A stretch of DNA of 64,000 bases from Chitinophagales bacterium (GTDB taxonomy: Bacteria > Bacteroidota > Bacteroidia > Chitinophagales > Saprospiraceae), in NCBI GenBank assembly GCA_017303475.1, contig JAFLBO010000021.1:31113-95112 (forward strand). The letters run 5' to 3'. The notes beneath the pieces were generated by a model, which made no database searches, had not been told where the DNA came from, and worked only from the letters and a program-made list of their open reading frames with translations. Made by a program: the position numbers and the translations under genes. This document shows positions 8,737 through 16,924 of the stretch, piece after piece (position 1 is the stretch's first letter; the number at the start of each line of letters is the position of its first letter).

Positions 8737-9537
8737 ATGAAAAAACGTTTTCTGACCCTCGCTGCTCTCGCGCTTCTTTTTGCCGGTCTGAATTCCTGTT
8801 CCAAAAACGATCCGGTAGCTGCTGTAGCAGAACAAGGCCTGTCTACAGAACTCAAAGCTAAAATTACTTCATTAGGCTTTGATGCCGACGAAGCGTATCC
8901 GGTGGAAGGTGGCTACATCGTGGAAGGAGATATTTTCCTGAGTGATGAAGATTTGAATAAACCAATTGACCTGGTGCGTTCCTTGTTAATTGCAGAAGAA
9001 GAGCAGTATCATACAACCAATCTGGTGGAAAATCTTCCAAGAAATATTACTGTTCGGGTAGTTAGCACGTTGCCACAAAGCATTCACACGGCTACTGACA
9101 ATGCCATAGCACGATACAATGCTGAAGGACTTCAAATCACTTTTTCAAAAGTAACTTCTGGTGGAGATATCGTGATAAAAAAAGCTCCAAACGGTGCACA
9201 ATACATTGCATCAGCGGGCTTCCCAAGCGGTGGCGATCCTTACAACCAGGTTTTGTTTAACACCAAGTATTCCAACTGGAATGCCAATACCTTAACGTCT
9301 ATCCTGGCACATGAAATTGGTCATTGCATTGGTTTCCGCCATACAGATTACATGAACCGTTCCTACAGCTGTGGCGGTGCACCGGTAAATGAAGGTGATG
9401 GCGGTGTTGGAGCTATCCACATCCCAGGTACTCCAACCGGTCCTGATGCTGCATCCTGGATGCTGGCTTGTATCGGCAACGGTACCAACCGTCCGTTTAA
9501 TGCGAACGACAAAGTTGCTTTGGGCTTCCTCTACTAG
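8737..9537 (+). CDS. Peptidase M57-type HEIGH metallopeptidase, lipoprotein
   Basis: A 266-residue secreted Zn-protease. ATG 8737 gives a signal peptide with lipobox LNSC (Cys near residue 20), so it should be an outer-membrane or surface lipoprotein. The catalytic motif HEIGHCIGFRHTD near residues 193-205 is the HExxHxxGxxH zinc site in the form that names the 'dual-action HEIGH' family. A following stretch rich in Gly and Cys (YSCGGAPVNEGDGG) is also typical. The substrate is unknown. It stands alone between the lysA region and a strong bidirectional terminator shared with the convergent S8 gene. Confidence 0.88.
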   Translation: MKKRFLTLAALALLFAGLNSCSKNDPVAAVAEQGLSTELKAKITSLGFDADEAYPVEGGYIVEGDIFLSDEDLNKPIDLVRSLLIAEEEQYHTTNLVENLPRNITVRVVSTLPQSIHTATDNAIARYNAEGLQITFSKVTSGGDIVIKKAPNGAQYIASAGFPSGGDPYNQVLFNTKYSNWNANTLTSILAHEIGHCIGFRHTDYMNRSYSCGGAPVNEGDGGVGAIHIPGTPTGPDAASWMLACIGNGTNRPFNANDKVALGFLY

Positions 9538-9564
9538 TAGGCCCTTTTTGCAACAAGTCTGCTG

Positions 9565-9613
9565 AAACAACATGAGCCTCTCCCAATTTTTTGGGATGGC
9601 TCATGTTGTTTTA
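9565..9613. terminator. Bidirectional terminator between M57 and S8 genes
   Basis: A long hairpin: AACAACATGAGCC pairs with GGCTCATGTTGTT, and inside it TCCCAA pairs with TTGGGA. A- and T-runs flank it on both sides, so it can stop transcription from either convergent gene. Confidence 0.85.
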
Positions 9614-9619
9614 GGGCAT

Positions 9620-11965
9620 CTACGGGACCACTACCAGCTTTAAGGTTACAATGATTTTTTCTTCTGAAGTGAGTTTCAAATAATAAATGCCGGTAGGTAA
9701 AAGTGGCCAGTTTATGGTTGTATTGACATCTTCCAGCACCTGTTGGTGTAGCAGTATACCCTGCTGGTTGATAATGTCAACGGTAAATGTGCCATCGGTT
9801 AAGCTTACCAGGTTAATCAGATCTCCTGATCGTACCGGGTTGGGAAAAAGCCTATACCCCATCGAGCCCGGGTAATACACTGATGTTGCATCCGTATCCA
9901 GCACCTGGCCATTCTGACGGATCAGCCGGAAGCGGTATTTATTCTCTCCAGCCAAAGGCTCCTGGTCAGTAAACATAAACAGGGTTGCGTTGGCTTCAAA
10001 GGTCGATAAGCTAACATATCTGCCACCTATCCATTTTTCTAAAACCAGACTGCCAAGACCATAATTAGTGCCAATTTGCAACTGAATTTGAATTTCTGTG
10101 GTCCCTTGAAACCATTCTGCCAAAAGGCTTTTTACATAACACTCTATCCACTGCAATGTAATGTCTGGTGCAGAACTCCTGGCGCCGGTCTGGTTCCCAA
10201 ATCCGGAGGCCGCCACAGCAAACCTGTATTGTGGAAACTGTAGTCTGGAAAACACGATAAAAGTATCGCTAACCATAGCGAGTGGCTCCATATATTGATT
10301 TCCCAAACCATACAATCTGTATTTAGCCTCCGATCCGGCTTTATTCCAATACAACATAACCGAATCAGCACATTGAAATCCGATCTGCAACTTAAGCTCC
10401 GGACCAACCCAAAAGGTGTCTGAAGGGTATTCAATGCCATCCACCACCATGCGCAACTGCATTCCCATACTGGTGTCAGGGATAATCCATCGTCGCCATC
10501 CAGTGGTCAGTGTGGTCTGATTATCAATGGTTTGCCATTGGTTGCTGCGTACATCCCGCCATTGAAGATGGCCAGCAGGAGTTGTGATATTGGTTTGCCA
10601 TTGCAGCACAACCGGAGCGCCTGAGTAAGCCGGAGCGCCAGACAACGGATAATGCCATTGGAAAGTTTGCAGTGTGTCCATTGACCAAGCCAGGCTGTAA
10701 TGCTGCATACCTGTCTGATTGGAAGCCGCCTTCACCTGTATTTCCCAAAGTCCGGCCTCAGGGAACATTATCGCTACCTGCTCCACATTATTGAGTGTAT
10801 CCAGCCCCTTGATAGCAGGAAGTGCCAGTGCATCCAAATCTGCCTGGGGATTCAATATCCAGGGCTGAAAAATCTGCCCACCCGGCGAAACGAGCTGCAG
10901 ATCCAGGTCATTCAGCAAAGATTTGGGGGAATTGGCTGCCGCCGCAGGATCATTCCATGCCAGGGTAACTTTACAACGCTGCAGGTTCTCTGCAACAACC
11001 AATGGAATGCTATGCACTTGCGCAGGCGCCAGGGAGCCGCTGGCAAATTGCTGCCCTATGGCATGTTCCACGGCACTTAAGGCGTTCAACTGACCATACC
11101 CGGTTTCAAAATCCGGCCCCGGCGTTCCAATATCATCCGCACTGTTAATCAAAATAGCCCTAACCAAATCTGCATAGGGTAGGGTATCTGTTTTTTCCAA
11201 CAAAACCTGCTGTACCACTGCTGCCACGCCGCTGGTGAGCGCCGCCGATTCAGAACTGCCGCCTTTCCCAAAAGCCATCAGATCAGGTTTGATGCGCCCG
11301 TCGTAAGCCGGGCCCTTGGAGCTTTTGAGCGCTGGCACTGAAAAAGAATCCACAGAGCCCACCAACAGCACATTCTTGGCCATTTTAAAAGCGCCACTCA
11401 AATTGCCGTATCCCTGAATGCCTGCATATGGCCCGTCTACTGCAGCGCTATCTCCTTTGTTGCCGGCTGAAATTACGTGCAAGAGGTATGGAAAATCCAC
11501 CACAGACTGATCGTAGGCTGCCGCTCTTTCATCGTATTTACTGTGGATATCCAGTCCATAAGAGTGATTTTGTACTGAAATGCCGGTTTGGGCATAATCA
11601 GGGTCGGGTTGAAGGCCCACAAAACTGGAAGAGACTAACCAACAACCTGGTGCAGCACCCAATCCAGCCCAATCTGCATTTCCTGCTCCACCTGCCAGAG
11701 ATGCCATGATATTCGCATGACTCGTTACATTTGTGGCGGCATTCGGGTTGGCTATTATTCTGCCTGAAATATCCACATCGGAGCTGTCAAACCGAAACTC
11801 CTTGATAGACAACCGAATACCGGCCCCATTCCATTGAGGATACCTGATTTGCTGCGCTGCAATTTTATTGACAAACAGGTTGTGGCCAGGCACCAGATAC
11901 TCCTCTTGCTGCGCAAACAGCGGCAAAGGGGTAAATAAAATAAACAATACTATGCGCCAATTCAT
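9620..11965 (-). CDS. S8 subtilase-fold secreted protein with T9SS sorting domain, altered triad
   Basis: A 781-residue protein: signal peptide ending FAQ (about residue 18), S8 domain to about residue 300, beta-sandwich domains, and a C-terminal type A sorting domain from YRLFPNP onward, so it should be exported by the T9SS. Subtilase features present: SAGN (oxyanion Asn) and GSSESAALTSGVAA (Ser near 238). Ungapped by eye against canonical subtilases, GIRLSIKEFRFD places Glu at the catalytic Asp, and SHANIMASLAGG may place Ile at the catalytic His. It may be weakly active or inactive. I use ATG 11965 because a -7 box lies at 11971-11978, which the next upstream ATG (11977) would overlap. Confidence 0.85.
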   Translation of the reverse strand: MNWRIVLFILFTPLPLFAQQEEYLVPGHNLFVNKIAAQQIRYPQWNGAGIRLSIKEFRFDSSDVDISGRIIANPNAATNVTSHANIMASLAGGAGNADWAGLGAAPGCWLVSSSFVGLQPDPDYAQTGISVQNHSYGLDIHSKYDERAAAYDQSVVDFPYLLHVISAGNKGDSAAVDGPYAGIQGYGNLSGAFKMAKNVLLVGSVDSFSVPALKSSKGPAYDGRIKPDLMAFGKGGSSESAALTSGVAAVVQQVLLEKTDTLPYADLVRAILINSADDIGTPGPDFETGYGQLNALSAVEHAIGQQFASGSLAPAQVHSIPLVVAENLQRCKVTLAWNDPAAAANSPKSLLNDLDLQLVSPGGQIFQPWILNPQADLDALALPAIKGLDTLNNVEQVAIMFPEAGLWEIQVKAASNQTGMQHYSLAWSMDTLQTFQWHYPLSGAPAYSGAPVVLQWQTNITTPAGHLQWRDVRSNQWQTIDNQTTLTTGWRRWIIPDTSMGMQLRMVVDGIEYPSDTFWVGPELKLQIGFQCADSVMLYWNKAGSEAKYRLYGLGNQYMEPLAMVSDTFIVFSRLQFPQYRFAVAASGFGNQTGARSSAPDITLQWIECYVKSLLAEWFQGTTEIQIQLQIGTNYGLGSLVLEKWIGGRYVSLSTFEANATLFMFTDQEPLAGENKYRFRLIRQNGQVLDTDATSVYYPGSMGYRLFPNPVRSGDLINLVSLTDGTFTVDIINQQGILLHQQVLEDVNTTINWPLLPTGIYYLKLTSEEKIIVTLKLVVVP

Positions 11966-11970
11966 ATCTG

Positions 11971-11978
11971 CAAACATA
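11971..11978 (-). promoter_or_regulatory. -7 box TATGTTTG for the S8 gene
   Basis: Exact TAnnTTTG match on the minus strand, ending 5 bases before ATG 11965. A transcript from here would be leaderless or nearly so, and the box excludes the upstream ATG as start. The divergent phosphatase gene begins at 11997, so both promoters share about 30 bp. Confidence 0.6.
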
Positions 11979-11996
11979 GTTTGGTTTGAGCAATTT

Positions 11997-12620
11997 ATGC
12001 CCCACTGGTCGGGCTTGCGCCAATTCAGGTCATTTTTGCCAGTCGCTGCTGTATTGTTGTGGTTTACTTTAGCTTGTCAAAACCCGAAAGTGGATTCTTT
12101 AAACTACCTGCAATCCGTTAAAAACGGACAACTAACCTTTGCCGACGGCAGCACAGAGGCTATTCCTCACTGGGGCGATACCGCTTGGACCATCGTATTC
12201 TGCGTACGACATGCAGAAAAAGCCAAGGACGATCCCAGAGACCCCCAACTCACTCCCGAAGGTGAAGCCAGAGCTGAGCGTTTGGGCAGAATCCTGGCCG
12301 AAGCAACAATCGATTCCGTATACGCTTCACCATACAAAAGGACCCAACTGACAGCCGAGCCGGTGCAAAGACGGGGAAATACGGCGCCGGTTGTAACCTA
12401 CAAGCCTGATAAACAGGATCTTTGGTTCCCGGAGTTGCTGGAATCCTCAAAGGGAAAAAAAATGCTCGTAGTTGGGCATCAGAATACCATACCTCAACTG
12501 CTGAACCTGCTGACTGGTAAAATGGATTATGATAACATCCCGGACCAGGATTTTGGCCGAATGTATCTGGTGGCTACTCAGGGAGTAGGTAAAACCGAAG
12601 TAAAAGAACTGCGTTACTAA
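11997..12620 (+). CDS. Histidine phosphatase family lipoprotein
   Basis: A 207-residue protein of the phosphoglycerate mutase-like histidine phosphatase superfamily. From ATG 11997 it has a signal peptide with lipobox LAC, so it is probably a membrane-anchored periplasmic or surface enzyme. The phosphohistidine motif is RHAEK; TRTQLTAEP-like residues (KRTQLTAEP) and GHQNT supply the other Arg and His. The substrate cannot be told from sequence; SixA-like and acid-phosphatase-like activities are both possible. Divergent from the S8 gene with 31 bp between start codons. The next gene, kbl, follows 35 bp downstream and could be cotranscribed. Confidence 0.82.
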   Translation: MPHWSGLRQFRSFLPVAAVLLWFTLACQNPKVDSLNYLQSVKNGQLTFADGSTEAIPHWGDTAWTIVFCVRHAEKAKDDPRDPQLTPEGEARAERLGRILAEATIDSVYASPYKRTQLTAEPVQRRGNTAPVVTYKPDKQDLWFPELLESSKGKKMLVVGHQNTIPQLLNLLTGKMDYDNIPDQDFGRMYLVATQGVGKTEVKELRY

Positions 12621-12655
12621 ACGCGCATCCTTTCCAAAAATAACCGCACATTCGT

Positions 12656-13846
12656 ATGTTTTCAAACGTAAAATCTTCCTTACAGGCTGAAATTCAAGGT
12701 ATTAAAGATGCTGGCCTGTATAAACAGGAACGCATCATTACCACACCTCAAGGGCCAGTGATCGACACTACGGCACAGGAGGAAGTGTTGAATTTTTGCG
12801 CCAATAACTACCTCGGACTCAGCAGTCACCCACAGGTAATTGATGCAGCCATAGAAGCCATCAAAACCCATGGCTATGGTTTGTCCAGTGTACGTTTTAT
12901 CTGTGGCACTCAGGATATCCATAAAGAGCTGGAACAGAAGATAGCGCAATTCCTGGGCATGGAAGACACCATCCTATATGCTGCTGCCTTCGATGCCAAT
13001 GGCGGATTGTTTGAGCCATTGCTCGGAGAAGAAGATGCCATCATCAGCGATGAACTGAACCACGCCAGTATTATTGACGGTATTCGTTTGTGCAAAGCTA
13101 AACGCTTCCGCTATAAGCACAACGATATGAATTCCCTGGAAGAGTGCCTGAAAGAAGCTGCCGGCGCTCGCAGGAAACTTATTTTTACGGATGGCGCGTT
13201 CTCTATGGATGGCACCATCGCCCAGTTGGATAAAATTTGCGACCTGGCAGATAAATATGAAGCTATGGTTGGAATTGATGAGTGTCATGCTTCCGGATTC
13301 TTAGGTAAAACCGGACGTGGTACTCACGAGTATCGGGGGGTAATGGATCGTATTGACATAGTAACCGGTACTTTGGGCAAAGCGCTTGGCGGCGCAAGTG
13401 GTGGTTTTACTTCTGCTAAAAAAGAAATTGTAGAAATCCTGCGGCAGCGTTCCCGCCCATACCTGTTCTCCAATACCGTAGCGCCAAGTATTGTAGGCGC
13501 TAGCATCAAAGTGCTGGATTTGCTGAGTGCCAGCACGGCTCTGCGCGATAAACTGGAACACAATACCCAGTACTTCCGCAAGGCCATGACGGCTGCCGGA
13601 TTTGACATCATTCCTGGCGAACACCCCATTGTGCCCATCATGTTGTATGATGCGCCATTGGCACAACAATTTGCCGCAAAACTGCTTCAGGAAGGAATTT
13701 ACGTGATCGGATTTTTCTATCCTGTGGTAGCCCAGGGCAAAGCCAGGATTCGGGTACAACTCTCAGCCGCACACGAACAGGAGCACCTGGAACGCGCAGT
13801 GGCAGCATTCACTAAGGTGGGTAAAGAATTGGGCGTACTGAAATAA
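12656..13846 (+). CDS. kbl: Glycine C-acetyltransferase (2-amino-3-ketobutyrate CoA ligase)
   Basis: A PLP enzyme of the alpha-oxoamine synthase family; with threonine dehydrogenase it converts threonine-derived 2-amino-3-oxobutyrate plus CoA to glycine and acetyl-CoA. The 396-residue length is typical. Diagnostic stretches are LNFCANNYLGLS, HGYGLSSVRFICGTQ, the PLP-binding DELNHASIIDG and IDECHASGFLG, and TGTLGKALGGASGG with the Schiff-base Lys. Related enzymes (serine palmitoyltransferase, AONS BioF) share the fold, but CANNYLGL and GVRFICGT-like context fit Kbl best. Threonine dehydrogenase is not nearby. Confidence 0.92.
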   Translation: MFSNVKSSLQAEIQGIKDAGLYKQERIITTPQGPVIDTTAQEEVLNFCANNYLGLSSHPQVIDAAIEAIKTHGYGLSSVRFICGTQDIHKELEQKIAQFLGMEDTILYAAAFDANGGLFEPLLGEEDAIISDELNHASIIDGIRLCKAKRFRYKHNDMNSLEECLKEAAGARRKLIFTDGAFSMDGTIAQLDKICDLADKYEAMVGIDECHASGFLGKTGRGTHEYRGVMDRIDIVTGTLGKALGGASGGFTSAKKEIVEILRQRSRPYLFSNTVAPSIVGASIKVLDLLSASTALRDKLEHNTQYFRKAMTAAGFDIIPGEHPIVPIMLYDAPLAQQFAAKLLQEGIYVIGFFYPVVAQGKARIRVQLSAAHEQEHLERAVAAFTKVGKELGVLK

Positions 13847-13916
13847 TTCACCGCAAATCGGCGGTTTTGTAGTGGTTTTGGTCGAAAGCTGCGGTGTGAT
13901 TTACATAGTAAGTGCT

Positions 13917-13924
13917 TATATTTG
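13917..13924 (+). promoter_or_regulatory. -7 box TATATTTG for the LytTR gene
   Basis: Exact TAnnTTTG match, 28 bases before ATG 13953, implying a leader of about 20-25 nt. Confidence 0.5.
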
Positions 13925-13952
13925 AGCAAATATTCCCAACCTGGGTTGTCTT

Positions 13953-14723
13953 ATGTCCGTACCTCAGTCAAGTTCCCCGTTTCCGAATCACCAGTTGAGT
14001 CAGCCACTGAAATGTATCATTGTGGAGGATGAGCCTCTTGCTGCGGAAATATTGGCAGAATACGTGCATCAAACACCGTTTCTGGAACTGACGCATATTT
14101 GTTACGATGCCATTAAGGCATTGGATGTTGTGCGCCAAAATCCGGTTGATGTGATGTTTTTAGACATTAATTTGCCTAAACTGGATGGTTTGGAGTTTTT
14201 AAAAACCCTGCTGCACCAGCCCAGGGTAATTATAACTTCCGCGTATCACCAGTATGCTGTGGCTGGATTTGAACTTCAGGTTACGGATTATTTGCTCAAA
14301 CCCATTGAATTTGCTCGGTATACCAAGGCCGTGAACAAGTTGCTGAAGCCACAACGCCATGCCGATGGCACAGTGCTGAAACCTGCCGAACACCTCATAC
14401 GTCCCTATTACTTTTTTACAGTAGCCAAACGCTCTGTGAAAATTTACCTCGACGAGATCTTGTATATCGAGAGTCTGAAGGATTCTGTGTCTATTGTCAC
14501 CAAAGCCAAATCGTACAACACCCACTACCAGCTGGGTGAATTGGAGGATTTGATGCGATCAGATAATTTTCTGCGAATACACCGCTCTTTCATGGTGGCC
14601 ATTGATAAAATCGAATCGTTTTCTGCTGCTGAGGTGGAAATTGCCGGCCGGACTCTTCCCATCGGTAGAAGTCACAAATTGTATGTGATGGAAAAGCTAG
14701 GCCGCGGCGCGCCATCAGTTTGA
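13953..14723 (+). CDS. LytTR-family response regulator
   Basis: A 256-residue two-component regulator. The receiver domain (about residues 22-140) has the acidic pair in IVEDEP and the phospho-Asp in VMFLDINLPKLDG, with the conserved Lys in DYLLKPI. The C-terminal LytTR DNA-binding domain (about 155-250) is recognisable by KRSVKIYLDEILYIESLKDSV and FLRIHRSFMV. Such regulators bind short direct repeats upstream of target genes. The partner histidine kinase begins 55 bp downstream and has its own -7 box, so the pair may be transcribed both together and separately. Targets cannot be inferred from this window. Confidence 0.93.
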   Translation: MSVPQSSSPFPNHQLSQPLKCIIVEDEPLAAEILAEYVHQTPFLELTHICYDAIKALDVVRQNPVDVMFLDINLPKLDGLEFLKTLLHQPRVIITSAYHQYAVAGFELQVTDYLLKPIEFARYTKAVNKLLKPQRHADGTVLKPAEHLIRPYYFFTVAKRSVKIYLDEILYIESLKDSVSIVTKAKSYNTHYQLGELEDLMRSDNFLRIHRSFMVAIDKIESFSAAEVEIAGRTLPIGRSHKLYVMEKLGRGAPSV

Positions 14724-14763
14724 TAAACATGGCATAAAATATCCTGTTTGAACGCTTTTTGTA

Positions 14764-14771
14764 TAACTTTG
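14764..14771 (+). promoter_or_regulatory. -7 box TAACTTTG for the histidine kinase gene
   Basis: Exact TAnnTTTG match ending 7 bases before ATG 14779; a transcript from here would be leaderless or have a leader of very few bases. Confidence 0.5.
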
Positions 14772-14778
14772 TTCCTTC

Positions 14779-16689
14779 ATGCAAAGTTTTACCCAACCTT
14801 CGAAATCCAACCTGCCGGATGATGGAGCCCTGCTTCGGCGGCTGACTGATAATTTGGCCAGATGGGCGTTCACTGACTTTGATCAGGCTCAGTATGCACT
14901 CACGGAACTAAACAGGTTGATTAACCCGCGCAGTCCGTTCGATGTGCGTTTATTATACCATCGCAGCGCGGCATTCCTGGAAAATCAGTGGTACCGTCAT
15001 GAGCAATCCCTGTATCATGCCCGTCAGGCTATTTCTATTCTGGAAAGTCTGGCCGACGGTTGGGCACTGGCCGAAGTATGGGCAGATATGGCTGCTACCC
15101 ACGTAAATCAGCGCGACTGGTCGGCGGCAGAAGATGCCATTGAACGTGCCAAACGTTACCTGGGCGAAGATGCGCCTGCCCGCCTGCGCGCACATGTAAC
15201 CTGTTGTGAGGGCTTCTTTTACCTGCATTTGGGCAATCCCAGAAAAGCGCTTGATTGCCTTATGGAGGCAGAAAAAGACCTGCTGGATTTGGAAGAGCCC
15301 AAAGCCAAGCTGAAAGATTGGTATGTTAAAACATTGATCCTCAGCGGCTTGGGAGAGTTGTATGAGCATTTGGGAGAGGAAGAAAAAAGTCAGGATGCCT
15401 ACCGGAGTATTTTGCCCATTGTGGAGAAATATGGACTTCGCCCTCGTTTGGCCTGGCATTATTTGAACGCCGGTCGCGCAGCTATGGCGCGTAAGGACCA
15501 GGATCAGGCGCAAATGCATTTTGAAAAAGTATTGAACGTGGCGGGCGCCGGAGAGGCAGAGGCCAAAACCCTGGCCTTAAGTAACCTTGGTATTTTGGCC
15601 ACGGTAGCCGGAAATGCCCCCAAAGCATTTAACCTCTTTGGTCAGGCAGCAGCAGATTATGATCCGCCGGAAAAGCCATCCGATTTTACCAACCTTTCCA
15701 AAATTGAAAGCTGGAGTGCAGGTTTGTATTTTCAGCTGGATGATGTAGCAGAAGCGGAGCGTCACTACCTGAGGGCCTGGGAAATAGGCAAAAAGGGAAG
15801 CGATTTGTACCATCTTTCCCAGGTGAGTCAAAAACTGGCTTCTCTGTATGAAAACGCAGGCAACTACCAGAAGGCTTTTGAATGGCAACGTATGGTAACG
15901 GAGCTCAACCTCAACTTCTTTGAGCGGCTGCGCGACAATGAACGGGAGGAAATTGAGGCCCGGCACCAGTTGGAGCGGAGCAGGCAGGAGAGCCAAATGG
16001 CGCGTTTGAGGGTTGCCGGATTGCAACTGCGCGCGTTGCGGGCTCAGATGAACCCGCATTTTATGTTCAACTCACTGAATGCGATTCAGGGATTGGTTAC
16101 CTCTGGCAGAAATGCGGAAGCCGAGTCGTACCTGGCCAAGTTTGCCAAAATGATGCGGCATACGCTGGAGTATTCCGAGCTGGAGGAGGTTTCGCTGGAG
16201 CAGGAGATTGAGTTTTTAGAAAGATACCTGGATATTAACCGAAAACTCAGGTTTAGGGAGCGACTGGATTTCCAGATCATTGCGCCAAAGAACGAGGAGC
16301 TGGACGAACTGTTTGTGCCCACCATGATTGTGCAACCATTTGTAGAAAACGCCATCGAACATGGTTTGCGTCCCAGGCAGGAAGGCAGGCTGACTATTCG
16401 TTTTGAGGTAATGCCAGACGATGAAAACCTGCTCCGTTGTACCATTGAAGATGATGGGGTAGGGATCAATAAAGGACGTGAAAAACAAGCTGCACAGGCC
16501 GGCGCCGGATTCCAGAAACACCGGTCACGGGGTATGGAAATTACCCATGAACGCCTGCTCCTCTTACATCAAATTCAGGAACGTTCCGGCGATAACTTCA
16601 TTCATATCCATGATTTGGCAGATATTACCAATGGTAACAGATCTGGCACCAGAGTAGAAGTTTTGTTGCCTATTCTGAACGGAGAATGA
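14779..16689 (+). CDS. LytS-type sensor histidine kinase with TPR sensor
   Basis: A 636-residue kinase partner for the LytTR regulator. The N-terminal two thirds (about residues 20-400) are tetratricopeptide-type helical repeats; a coiled stretch rich in Glu and Arg (about 385-415) links to the His_kinase domain, whose phospho-acceptor lies in QMNPHFMFNSLNAI near residue 433. The ATPase part shows QPFVENAIEHGL (N box) and EDDGVGI (G box). I see no transmembrane segment, so this should be a cytosolic or peripherally bound kinase reading a protein or internal signal via the TPRs, a layout common in Bacteroidota. Confidence 0.92.
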   Translation: MQSFTQPSKSNLPDDGALLRRLTDNLARWAFTDFDQAQYALTELNRLINPRSPFDVRLLYHRSAAFLENQWYRHEQSLYHARQAISILESLADGWALAEVWADMAATHVNQRDWSAAEDAIERAKRYLGEDAPARLRAHVTCCEGFFYLHLGNPRKALDCLMEAEKDLLDLEEPKAKLKDWYVKTLILSGLGELYEHLGEEEKSQDAYRSILPIVEKYGLRPRLAWHYLNAGRAAMARKDQDQAQMHFEKVLNVAGAGEAEAKTLALSNLGILATVAGNAPKAFNLFGQAAADYDPPEKPSDFTNLSKIESWSAGLYFQLDDVAEAERHYLRAWEIGKKGSDLYHLSQVSQKLASLYENAGNYQKAFEWQRMVTELNLNFFERLRDNEREEIEARHQLERSRQESQMARLRVAGLQLRALRAQMNPHFMFNSLNAIQGLVTSGRNAEAESYLAKFAKMMRHTLEYSELEEVSLEQEIEFLERYLDINRKLRFRERLDFQIIAPKNEELDELFVPTMIVQPFVENAIEHGLRPRQEGRLTIRFEVMPDDENLLRCTIEDDGVGINKGREKQAAQAGAGFQKHRSRGMEITHERLLLLHQIQERSGDNFIHIHDLADITNGNRSGTRVEVLLPILNGE

Positions 16690-16745
16690 TAAATGTTTGT
16701 TTTTAGTAGTATATTTCCGAGCAAATTGGTATATTATTTCGAATG

Positions 16746-16765
16746 TTAACAAACTTAACCTTAAC
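16746..16765 (+). promoter_or_regulatory. Direct TTAAC repeats upstream of the phosphate transporter gene
   Basis: TTAAC occurs at 16746-16750, 16755-16759 and 16761-16765, followed by TTAAT at 16766-16770. They lie about 40-60 bp upstream of the -7 box at 16804-16811, a plausible place for an activator. A phosphate-responsive regulator is only an inference from the downstream genes. Confidence 0.3.
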
Positions 16766-16803
16766 TTAATATACCATTTTCCACTTAGCCCAAGGTCCAA
16801 ATC

Positions 16804-16811
16804 TACTTTTG
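16804..16811 (+). promoter_or_regulatory. -7 box TACTTTTG for the PiT transporter gene
   Basis: Exact TAnnTTTG match 113 bases upstream of ATG 16925. A near-consensus -33 element TTTC sits at 16778-16781, 22 bases upstream. The long leader (about 105 nt) is unusual for this window. Confidence 0.5.
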
Positions 16812-16924
16812 CATCAAGTTTCCTAACCTTCTTAATCTGGGCAATTGGATTTGACAATTTGCTTTAGCAAACTTTGCAATCAATAGCCAGATTTTTTTAA
16901 GTTAACTACTAAACATCCGTCCCT

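Noticed and set aside
13850..13871. Hairpin CCGC...GCGG plus TTTTG after kbl
   Set aside because: Stem of only four to five pairs; too weak to call a terminator.
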